Positions 5,666-10,615 of a DNA stretch of 10,615 nucleotides are shown piece after piece; position 1 is the stretch's first letter; every line of letters starts with the position of its first letter. The stretch comes from Candidatus Peribacter sp. UBA2144. GTDB taxonomy: Bacteria; Patescibacteriota; Gracilibacteria; Peribacterales; Peribacteraceae. The stretch spans positions 1 through 10,615 of the forward strand of contig DCXE01000050.1 of NCBI GenBank assembly GCA_002328295.1, given 5' to 3'. A model generated the notes under the pieces. It made no database searches and was not told the origin of the DNA. It saw only the letters and a list, made by a program, of their open reading frames with translations. Both the position numbers and the translations under genes were made by a program.

Positions 5666-6355
5666 ATGCCCGCCTCAGCATTCATTAATCTAGAGAAAAC
5701 CATCGGCATTACATTCATGAATAAAGATTTGCTTGTGCAAGCTTTAACACATCGCAGTGCCGTTAGGGGAAAGAGAGCACAGGGCCATAACGAAAGACTT
5801 GAATTTCTTGGTGATGCTGTATTGGAACTTGTAGCTACCGAGTATTTGTTTCAGTATCAAGATAAGTCCGAAGGAGAACTTACCAACTGGAGGGCGGCGC
5901 TTGTAAAGGGCGAACATCTTTCCAAAGTTGGTAATGAGATTAAACTTGGTGATTTTATTCATATGAGCAGGGGAGAGGAGGCAAGCGGTGGTAGGGAGAA
6001 AATTTCAACTTTGGCGAATACAGTTGAAGCTCTTATTGGAGCTATCTTTCTCGATCAAGGATACGAACAGGCAAAAGAATTCTGTGATAACTTTATTCTG
6101 GTTCATCTTCAAGATCTTCTAAAGGCCGGTAAGGATCGGGATGAGAAGAGTATGTTCCAGGAGAAATCCCAAGATCTTCTAAACATTACTCCTCATTATG
6201 ATGTAACAGACGAAGAAGGTCCCGATCACGACAAAAAATTTACTTGTGCAGTTTATCTGGGTGATGAAAAGATTGCAGAGGGATCCGGCAACTCCAAACA
6301 GCGCGCGGAGCAGGACGCGGCTAAGAATGGGCTTAGAGTAAAAAAATGGAAGTGA
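5666..6355 (+). CDS. rnc: Ribonuclease III
   Basis: Endonuclease that cuts double-stranded RNA, including the rRNA precursor stems. The 229 residues have the standard two-domain order. In the catalytic domain (about 6-150) the signature HNERLEFLGDAVLEL is at 41-55, with catalytic E43, E46 and D50. The double-stranded-RNA-binding domain (about 160-227) has the SMFQEKSQD opening at 162-170 and the closing GSGNSKQRAEQDAAKNGL at 206-223. The position equal to E. coli D114 is Asn118 (ANTVEALIGAIFLD), while the following E117 equivalent (E121) is kept; Asn here is a variation I recall in other lineages, so activity is probably retained. ATG 5666 was chosen over TTG 5657, which would start inside the predicted promoter spacing and add only three residues. 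It ends with TGA, the only TGA stop in the window. Confidence 0.95.
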   Translation: MPASAFINLEKTIGITFMNKDLLVQALTHRSAVRGKRAQGHNERLEFLGDAVLELVATEYLFQYQDKSEGELTNWRAALVKGEHLSKVGNEIKLGDFIHMSRGEEASGGREKISTLANTVEALIGAIFLDQGYEQAKEFCDNFILVHLQDLLKAGKDRDEKSMFQEKSQDLLNITPHYDVTDEEGPDHDKKFTCAVYLGDEKIAEGSGNSKQRAEQDAAKNGLRVKKWK

Positions 6356-6379
6356 TCCGATTGAATTTTGTTTAATTCC

Positions 6380-6443
6380 TGAACTATAGATGCACCCGCC
6401 CCCCAGGGGTGGGTATGTGATGGGTGGGTGGGCCGGCAGTTCA
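6380..6443. other. Structured, G-tract-rich element in the rnc/rpsJ convergent gap
   Basis: Outer arms TGAACT (6380-6385) and AGTTCA (6438-6443) enclose a 9-pair GC hairpin, ACCCGCCCC (6394-6402) with GGGGTGGGT (6406-6414), containing one G-T pair and loop CCA. Five plus-strand G-tracts follow one another at 6406-6409, 6411-6413, 6422-6424, 6426-6428 and 6430-6432, a possible quadruplex with one 8-base loop. There is no T-run after it, so it is not a classical terminator. The 277-base gap 6356-6632 holds no convincing ORF; this element, a terminator-like hairpin and a heptamer array account for much of it. Confidence 0.55.
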
Positions 6444-6471
6444 TAATGTGTCAGCTCGAAAATCGTGTCAA
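6443..6471 (-). promoter_or_regulatory. Possible minus-strand promoter reading antisense to the rnc 3' end
   Basis: A perfect TTGACA (6466-6471) with a 17-base spacer and CATTAT (6443-6448, 4/6). Transcription would start near 6436, run through the GC hairpin, and continue antisense to rnc. The short frames downstream look spurious. It may be chance. Confidence 0.2.
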
Positions 6472-6514
6472 TGCCCCTGCAAAAAAATCTTTTTCTGATT
6501 CTCATTTTTCTTCA

Positions 6515-6553
6515 CTACAAAGCCAAAAACCCTGTTCCGATTTGTAGCGGAAC
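6515..6553 (-). terminator. Candidate terminator of the tuf-rpsJ transcript, with an alternative overlapping stem
   Basis: Read on the minus strand, GTTCCG (6553-6548) pairs with CGGAAC (6539-6534) around an 8-base loop and is followed by AGGGTTTTTGGC, a short T-run four bases after the stem. This suits a weak intrinsic terminator 80 bases past the rpsJ stop. A second 7-pair stem, CTACAAA (6515-6521 on the plus strand) with TTTGTAG (6541-6547), uses the loop of the first, so the two would compete or form a tight pseudoknot. Confidence 0.45.
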
Positions 6554-6589
6554 GCCAAATTGTTGTCTAATAATAAATTAGATAAACAA

Positions 6590-6632
6590 AAGCTAATTAA
6601 GCTATAAGCTAAAAGCTAAAAGCTAAAAGCTA
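6590..6632. repeat. Tandem heptamer array AAGCTAA, abutting the rpsJ stop
   Basis: AAGCTA occurs at exact 7-base period at 6606, 6613, 6620 and 6627, with degenerate copies at 6590 and 6599. The array ends at the base before the rpsJ stop (6633-6635, TAG on the minus strand). Each unit contains the palindrome AGCT and, on the minus strand, a TAG stop. The layout matches the CAATTGA arrays but the sequence differs. Confidence 0.85.
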
Positions 6633-7133
6633 CTAGCCCATCTTAATCTCGATATCTACGCCAGATGGAAGGCTTAAGTTCTGAAGGCTCTCAATCGTCT
6701 TGAAGGTAGTCTCGGTCAGATCAATAAGCCTTCTGTGTATCCTCATTTCAAACTGATCGCGTGCGTCTTTGTGGACGAATGTGGAGCGATTAACTGTGAA
6801 CTTCTTGATCTTAGTCGGCAATGGGATAGGACCGTGGATAACGGCTCCTGAGCGCTCGGCAGTATCTATAATCTTGGCCGTAGCCTCGTCCAACACAACG
6901 TGGTCGAATGCACTTAAGCGAATTCGAATAGAAGAAATTGGCGCATCGGCTTTCTTTGCGTCTTTCTTCTTGGCGGTATCTGTGCTTACAGTTTCTGCAA
7001 CCTCTTTCATCGATGCATCCTTTTTTGCAGCCTGCCCTGAGCTACGTCGAAGGGTCTTTTTTGTACCTTGTTTCTTCTTGGGAGCAGCCTTCTTCTTTTT
7101 GGAATCTTCAGTCTTCTTTTTTGCAGGAGTCAT
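6633..7133 (-). CDS. rpsJ: Ribosomal protein S10 (uS10/NusE) with Lys/Ala-rich N-terminal extension
   Basis: Small-subunit ribosomal protein, also the NusE partner of NusB in rRNA antitermination. The S10 core starts at about residue 67 and is complete: IRIRLSAFDHVVLDEATAKI (69-88), GPIPLPTKIKKFTV (101-114), the KDARDQFEMRIHRRLIDL stretch (122-139), and the end SGVDIEIKMG (157-166). The core of about 100 residues equals bacterial S10. The first ~66 residues are an added low-complexity tail of K, A, S, T, D and E, presumably disordered; residues 27-35 (TLRRSSGQA) are encoded by a palindromic repeat. I considered an internal start, but no ATG lies near the core (M42 is the nearest), and the extension is open and compositionally coherent, so ATG 7133 is kept. 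It lies 57 bases after tuf with a strong hairpin in the gap; no Shine-Dalgarno sequence. The rest of the S10 operon does not follow. Confidence 0.93.
   Translation of the reverse strand: MTPAKKKTEDSKKKKAAPKKKQGTKKTLRRSSGQAAKKDASMKEVAETVSTDTAKKKDAKKADAPISSIRIRLSAFDHVVLDEATAKIIDTAERSGAVIHGPIPLPTKIKKFTVNRSTFVHKDARDQFEMRIHRRLIDLTETTFKTIESLQNLSLPSGVDIEIKMG
7030..7055. repeat. Dispersed palindromic repeat embedded in rpsJ
   Basis: The core CCCTGAGCTACGTCGAAGGG (7035-7054) matches, from memory, a very widespread dispersed bacterial repeat of the type CCTGAGCTTGTCGAAGGG. Its six-frame translations give typical tell-tale peptides (here LRRSSGQA, PELRRR, ALSYVEG). This copy is in frame within the S10 N-terminal extension. 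It is the only copy in the window. Confidence 0.65.
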
Positions 7134-7162
7134 GATGGAAAGGGAAAGAGCAGGGGGATCAA

Positions 7163-7189
7163 ATATCGCAGGGGGTATCCCTGCGATAT
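7163..7189 (-). other. Perfect 11-pair hairpin in the tuf-rpsJ gap
   Basis: ATATCGCAGGG (7163-7173) and CCCTGCGATAT (7179-7189) are perfect complements around a 5-base loop. The stem starts one base after the tuf stop and ends about 30 bases before the rpsJ start. On the minus strand no T-run follows, so it is more likely an RNA-stability or processing element (possibly an RNase III target) than a terminator; partial attenuation of rpsJ is also possible. Confidence 0.7.
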
Positions 7190-7190
7190 G

Positions 7191-8369
7191 TTATTCAACA
7201 ACTTTTGTTACCACTCCGGCACCAACGGTTCGTCCACCTTCACGGATAGCAAACCTGGTACCTTCATCCATTGCAATTGGTGAACCGAGTGTAACAACGA
7301 ACTTAACGCTATCTCCGGGCATAACCATCTCTACATTCTCCGGAAGTTCTACCGTGCCGGTTACGTCAGTTGTACGAATGTAGAACTGGGGTTTGTAACC
7401 CTTAAAGAACGGAGTGTGGCGTCCGCCTTCTTCCTTGGTGAGGATATAAACTTCGGATTCAAACTTGGTGTGAGGTGTTATAGATCCGGGCTTGGCCAAA
7501 ACCTGTCCGCGTTCAATATCTTCACGCTCAACTCCGCGAAGAAGCAGGCCAACGTTGTCTCCTGCCATTCCCTCATCCAAGAGTTTGTGGAACATTTCAA
7601 CTCCGGTTACTACAACTTTTTTGGTCTCTTTGATTCCAACAATCTCCACTTCTTCGTTTACTTTAACAATACCTTGATCAATACGTCCCGTGGCAACTGT
7701 TCCACGTCCCTTGATAGAGAAGACGTCTTCGACAGACATAAGGAAAGGTTTCTCTGTCTCGCGTTTTGGTTCTGGAATATAAGTATCCAGCTTATCCAAA
7801 AGCTCTTTTAGAACTGTAATTTGATCAGCATCACCTTCCAAAGCCTTAAGAGCGGAACCCTTGATAATAGGAGTGTCATCACCTGGGAACTCGTACTTGT
7901 TAAGAAGCTCACGAATTTCAACTTCAACTAGTTCCAAGAGCTCAGGATCGGTGACAAGATCTACCTTGTTCATATAAACAACGATATGCGGAACATTCAC
8001 TTGGCGTGCAAGAAGAATGTGCTCTCGTGTTTGAGGCATCGGGCCATCTGCAGCTGAGACTACTAGGATAGCTGCGTCCATCTGAGCTGCGCCTGTAATC
8101 ATGTTCTTGACGTAATCAGCGTGTCCCGGACAGTCCACATGAGCGTAGTGTCTCTTTTCGGACTCGTACTCAACGTGAGCAGTTGCAATTGTAATTCCGC
8201 GCTCGCGCTCTTCTGGAGCATTGTCAATAGCTGCGAAATCCTTCTTTTCCCCTTCGGGTGAGAAGTTTGTGGATAATGCCGCCGTTAGAGTCGTTTTACC
8301 ATGGTCAACGTGGCCAATGGTACCGACATTAATATGCGGCTTTGAACGGTCAAATTTCTGATCTGCCAT
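7191..8369 (-). CDS. tuf: Translation elongation factor EF-Tu
   Basis: GTPase that delivers aminoacyl-tRNA to the ribosomal A site. The 392 residues are of normal length with all three domains. Visible motifs: P-loop GHVDHGKT (19-26), switch I RGITI (57-61), switch II DCPGHADYVKNM (79-90) with catalytic H83, base-recognition NKVD (134-137) and GSAL (171-174). Domain 2 follows (GRGTVATGRI at 221-230), and the domain 3 end is typical (RFAIREGGRTVGAGVVTKV near the C terminus). Nothing is missing or odd. The ATG start is fixed by the invariant N terminus (DRSKPHINVGTIGH). It lies upstream of rpsJ in the same direction, the classical tuf-rpsJ order at the end of a str-like operon, but the gene before it is an ABC transporter, so it probably starts its own transcript. 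No Shine-Dalgarno sequence is seen. Confidence 0.98.
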   Translation of the reverse strand: MADQKFDRSKPHINVGTIGHVDHGKTTLTAALSTNFSPEGEKKDFAAIDNAPEERERGITIATAHVEYESEKRHYAHVDCPGHADYVKNMITGAAQMDAAILVVSAADGPMPQTREHILLARQVNVPHIVVYMNKVDLVTDPELLELVEVEIRELLNKYEFPGDDTPIIKGSALKALEGDADQITVLKELLDKLDTYIPEPKRETEKPFLMSVEDVFSIKGRGTVATGRIDQGIVKVNEEVEIVGIKETKKVVVTGVEMFHKLLDEGMAGDNVGLLLRGVEREDIERGQVLAKPGSITPHTKFESEVYILTKEEGGRHTPFFKGYKPQFYIRTTDVTGTVELPENVEMVMPGDSVKFVVTLGSPIAMDEGTRFAIREGGRTVGAGVVTKVVE

Positions 8370-8402
8370 ACGATAAAGGGGAAAAATTGGGTAAGAAAAC
8401 TG

Positions 8403-8437
8403 ATTTTAGAAATCAAGATCTGGGGCAGAATGCCCCA
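8403..8437 (-). promoter_or_regulatory. Upstream region of tuf: -10 element and small hairpin
   Basis: TAAAAT on the minus strand (8403-8408) is a 5/6 match to the -10 consensus, 33 bases before the tuf ATG; no good -35 is seen. Just upstream, where RNA polymerase would bind, a 7-pair inverted repeat TGGGGCA (8421-8427) / TGCCCCA (8431-8437) with a 3-base centre could be an operator or cruciform. A small inverted repeat, GATTT / AAATC (8402-8414), overlaps the -10. Confidence 0.3.
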
Positions 8438-8489
8438 AGTAGCCGCAAAAGTCTAGCCCTCAGCCCAATAAAAAGCAATATTTTTCATT

Positions 8490-8580
8490 AAAGGGCGCAA
8501 AGGAAATAAAGGGTAAAAAGGAGTCAAAGGATATCTTTATCAAAGATTTCTTTGCCTCTTTTGCACCCTTTGCACCCTTT
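8490..8580. repeat. Long imperfect inverted repeat downstream of the ABC transporter gene
   Basis: The outer arms AAAGGGCGCAAAGG (8490-8503) and CCTTTGCACCCTTT (8567-8580) pair 13/14. The apex is a near-continuous hairpin: ATCTTT (8533-8538), loop ATC, AAAGAT (8542-8547), extended outward by GA/TC, CAAA/TTTG and GAG/CTC with single mismatches or a bulge. The direct repeat GCACCCTTT occurs twice on the right arm. It begins 11 bases past the ABC stop and probably folds as the 3' end of that transcript. It shares its plan, not its sequence, with the element at 2289-2405. No ORF is seen in the 222-base gap. Confidence 0.7.
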
Positions 8581-8591
8581 TGATTGCAAAA

Positions 8592-10409
8592 TTAAACTAT
8601 TAACCCATCACTTTGCAAATTAACCATCTCTTGGTAAACCTTACAAGTTTTCATAAGTTCTTGATGAGGAGCGCAGGCTATTAATCTACCTTTTTCGAGT
8701 ACTGCGATGCGGTCCACTGTTCGAACAGTTCCCAATCTATGGGCGATTACGATGGTTGTTCTGTCCTTCATCAGGTAGTTAAGTGCTTCCTGAATATGTT
8801 GTTCAGATACAGAATCCAGACTGCTTGTTGCCTCATCGAGAAGAAGGATTGGTTTATCAGCTAGGATTGCCCTGGCGATTGCAACACGCTGGCGTTCTCC
8901 TCCAGAAAGTTTCACACCTCTCTCTCCTACTAGTGTTTCGTAATCTTGGGGCAGATCTTTTATAAAGTCATGCGCGTGTGCGAGCTTGGCTGCCCTTTCG
9001 ATATCTTCCGAATTAGCATCAGGCCGGGCATATGCAATGTTCTCCCTTATAGTGCGATGGAAGAGGATCGGATCCTGTGGCACCAAACTCATTGCATTCC
9101 TCAAGCTTCCTTGATTTACATTTGCAATGTCTTGTCCGTCGATCAGAATCTTTCCGTCATTAAGGTCATATAACCTTAGCAACAACTTAACGATGGTACT
9201 TTTTCCTCCACCCGAGCGTCCTACGAATGCTATTTTTTCTCCTGGGCAGATTTCAAGTGAAAAGTTATTGAATATCGATTCTTGCTGATTTTCATACTGG
9301 AAAGTAATACCGGACATATTAATTCCACCCATGGGCACTTTAAGTTCCTGTGCGTCGGGAATATCCTCAACTTCAACAGGAGTTTTTGCCATTTCAACCA
9401 TTTCTTCACAATTCGTAACGGCTCTTAGGTAATCCTTCATATTTCTTCCAATGTCATGCAGGCGTCCCCAAAGCTGTCCAACATAAAACATTACAACAAT
9501 GAAGCCTCCAACTGTAAATTCGCCTTTGAACCAAAGCCAAAGTGCCAGGGACAAAACTGTTAGTTCAATTATCATCAACATCATGAACTGGATCCACGTG
9601 ACCAAGCTGGAGATCCGCCAAGATTTGTGAAGTCGATGTTGCCATTCAGAAAGCACTTCTCCATGTCGCTCCTCCTCTCGTTGCTCTGCGGAAAAGGTTT
9701 TCACCAAAGTGTTACCGCTTATGGTATCTACCAGACTGGCGGTCAATTTTGTATCTTGTTTATCAACCCAGCTCCAGTACTTCATTGTAATCATATTAAG
9801 AGAGATTGATATGGTCGTATAAATAGCGATTCCAATCAGCATTACGATTCCGATTAGAGGTGCGAAAAAAGTAAGAACTATTGCCAATCCGATTGTGAAG
9901 ACTATCAGAGGAATAAAGTTGAACCACATTCTGTCCATCATGGATTCAACTCCTCCAACTCCTCTGTTGATTTTCCTGGACGTTGATCCGGCAAAAGTAT
10001 TTACATGAAATTTTGTGGATAATCGCTGAGTTCGTGCGAAAACGTCAGCGTGGACTTCTCTCATTATTCTTATTTCAATGCGTCCCAATATCAGAGATGC
10101 AAGCTCATGCAGAGTTAAAGAAAGAGCACCAAAGAGAACTCCCAGTAGTATTACTCGCAAGGCAGATTTAAGAGCGAATATATTTCCGATTTCAAATTCT
10201 GCGATAATGTCCACTGCTTGCCGATAAAAGAATGGCTGGGCAAGAGTTAAAGTCGTCGAGATCAAAAGGATCATGCACATCAGTCCTATCGACCAATGAT
10301 GGCGTTTTACATAGGTCCATACGAACCCAAGAATCTGCGAATGGCGTGATGATTTAGGCATCAAGATATAGAAACGATAAAAAGGGGAATTTGTTGCAAA
10401 GTTGGCCAA
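8592..10409 (-). CDS. ABC transporter, fused membrane and ATPase domains (MsbA/LmrA-like exporter half)
   Basis: A half-size ABC exporter of 605 residues that would act as a dimer; the substrate is unknown (lipid, drug or peptide). The membrane domain spans about 40-325 with helices near 40-58, 85-108, 163-181, 184-204, 268-291 and 299-315. The ATPase domain has Walker A GRSGGGKST (397-405), Q-loop Q445 (LVPQDPILF), signature LSGGERQ (501-507), Walker B ILLLDE (521-526) and switch H557 (IVIAHRLG), all intact. The reading from 10409 uses a TTG start preceded by GGGAAAG at a plausible distance; an ATG at 10361 (MPKSSRHSQ) gives 589 residues and is equally possible. It follows the gene with the Pro-rich tail by 13 bases (TTG start), suggesting one transcript. 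A long inverted repeat follows the stop. Confidence 0.9.
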   Translation of the reverse strand: MANFATNSPFYRFYILMPKSSRHSQILGFVWTYVKRHHWSIGLMCMILLISTTLTLAQPFFYRQAVDIIAEFEIGNIFALKSALRVILLGVLFGALSLTLHELASLILGRIEIRIMREVHADVFARTQRLSTKFHVNTFAGSTSRKINRGVGGVESMMDRMWFNFIPLIVFTIGLAIVLTFFAPLIGIVMLIGIAIYTTISISLNMITMKYWSWVDKQDTKLTASLVDTISGNTLVKTFSAEQREEERHGEVLSEWQHRLHKSWRISSLVTWIQFMMLMIIELTVLSLALWLWFKGEFTVGGFIVVMFYVGQLWGRLHDIGRNMKDYLRAVTNCEEMVEMAKTPVEVEDIPDAQELKVPMGGINMSGITFQYENQQESIFNNFSLEICPGEKIAFVGRSGGGKSTIVKLLLRLYDLNDGKILIDGQDIANVNQGSLRNAMSLVPQDPILFHRTIRENIAYARPDANSEDIERAAKLAHAHDFIKDLPQDYETLVGERGVKLSGGERQRVAIARAILADKPILLLDEATSSLDSVSEQHIQEALNYLMKDRTTIVIAHRLGTVRTVDRIAVLEKGRLIACAPHQELMKTCKVYQEMVNLQSDGLIV

Positions 10410-10422
10410 CTAAACTTTCCCA

Positions 10423-10615
10423 TTAGCCTTGAGGTTTATCCTCCTCTTCGGGTTCCGCGGGGCCTTCGGTGGGTTCAGGCTCCTCTCCCGGCAATGGCTC
10501 TTCACTGAAACCTGGGGCTGATTCGGGTGTGGGTGTGGGTTCGGGTGTGGGTGCGGGTTCGGGTGTGGGTGCGGGTGTGGGTGCGGGTGCGGATGCGGAT
10601 GCGGGTTCGGGTTCA
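10423..10615 (-). CDS. C-terminal end of a protein with a Pro-rich dipeptide-repeat tail, start outside window
   Basis: The minus-strand frame enters at the window edge and stops with TAA at 10423-10425; 63 residues are visible. The first 30 are 15 X-P or A-S dipeptides (EP, AP, TP, AS), followed by an acidic, Pro/Glu/Gly-rich end (ESAPGFSEEPLPGEEPEP, then a final EEEDKPQG). No globular domain is visible. Tails like this are common linkers or extensions in exported or membrane-anchored proteins; here the function cannot be told. The frame is supported by the perfect dipeptide periodicity and by the absence of stops. It is 13 bases upstream of the ABC gene on the same strand. Confidence 0.6.
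   Translation of the reverse strand, partial: EPEPASASAPAPTPAPTPEPAPTPEPTPTPESAPGFSEEPLPGEEPEPTEGPAEPEEEDKPQG
10525..10614. repeat. Degenerate hexanucleotide tandem array, 15 units of GGGTGY/GGGTTC
   Basis: Fifteen uninterrupted 6-base units (GGGTGT, GGGTGC, GGGTTC, two GGATGC) run to the window edge and encode the Pro-rich dipeptides on the minus strand. The regular GGG tracts give the plus strand quadruplex potential. Copy number may vary between strains or be misassembled. Confidence 0.85.

Noticed and set aside
6353..6355. TGA at the end of rnc as a recoded glycine codon (genetic code 25)
   Set aside because: The protein already ends at the normal RNase III length, and further in-frame TGA and TAA codons follow at once in non-coding sequence.
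6179..6505. 108-codon minus-strand frame opposite the rnc 3' end and gap
   Set aside because: It overlaps a certain gene, translates the GC hairpin into low-complexity Pro/Gly, and shows no recognisable domain.
6534..6553. tRNA-like T-arm (GTTCCG...CGGAAC)
   Set aside because: No acceptor stem, anticodon arm or conserved T-loop bases fit around it; it reads better as a terminator hairpin.
6769..7383. 204-codon open frame on the plus strand opposite rpsJ and the end of tuf
   Set aside because: It is antisense to two certain conserved genes and its openness follows from their codon use; no family features.

Overview
The window looks like part of a Candidate Phyla Radiation (Patescibacteria) genome. 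The evidence is compact, moderately AT-rich DNA, genes with almost no Shine-Dalgarno sequences, a pair of multi-module TrbC/VirB2-type pilin-like membrane proteins, and a small Cys-less L32-like gene beside nusB and rnc. I cannot name a lineage below that level. Translation follows the standard bacterial code: TAA, TAG and one TGA serve as stops, and tryptophan is TGG. No tRNA, rRNA, CRISPR array or insertion sequence was found.

Layout. The window opens in the 3' part of an L-asparaginase gene (+, to 619). A minus-strand block follows (621-4052). In reading order it holds two overlapping membrane-protein genes, each built from three TrbC/VirB2-like helical hairpins; a long imperfect inverted repeat; a phosphomannomutase/phosphoglucomutase; and a 55-residue glycine-zipper protein that falls below usual ORF length cut-offs. 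From 4171 a plus-strand block carries a Bax inhibitor-1 family membrane protein, an L32-like basic protein, nusB and rnc. It converges on a minus-strand block: an MsbA-like ABC half-transporter, tuf and rpsJ. The right edge cuts a gene with a Pro/Glu/Ala/Thr dipeptide-repeat tail, 13 bases ahead of the ABC gene.

How the genes relate. NusB and S10 (NusE) form the ribosomal antitermination heterodimer, and RNase III processes the rRNA precursor, so the 5.2-7.1 kb stretch gathers rRNA-synthesis genes on two converging transcripts. The pilin-like pair, mutase, BI-1 protein and ABC transporter are envelope-related or housekeeping accessory genes.

Most notable structure. (1) Nearly every intergenic gap holds its own short-repeat or palindromic element placed at or just after a stop codon: CAATTGA heptamers on both sides of nusB, AAGCTAA heptamers after rpsJ, CTACTGCG octamers before rnc, and two long purine/pyrimidine inverted repeats after the pilin-like pair and the ABC gene. 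(2) Several ATGs lie only 6-10 bases after a -10-like hexamer, suggesting leaderless or nearly leaderless mRNAs. (3) Ribosomal protein S10 has a Lys/Ala-rich N-terminal extension that contains an in-frame copy of a widespread palindromic repeat. I did not find a clearly new multi-gene system. The gene-end repeats and the triplicated pilin modules are the best leads.
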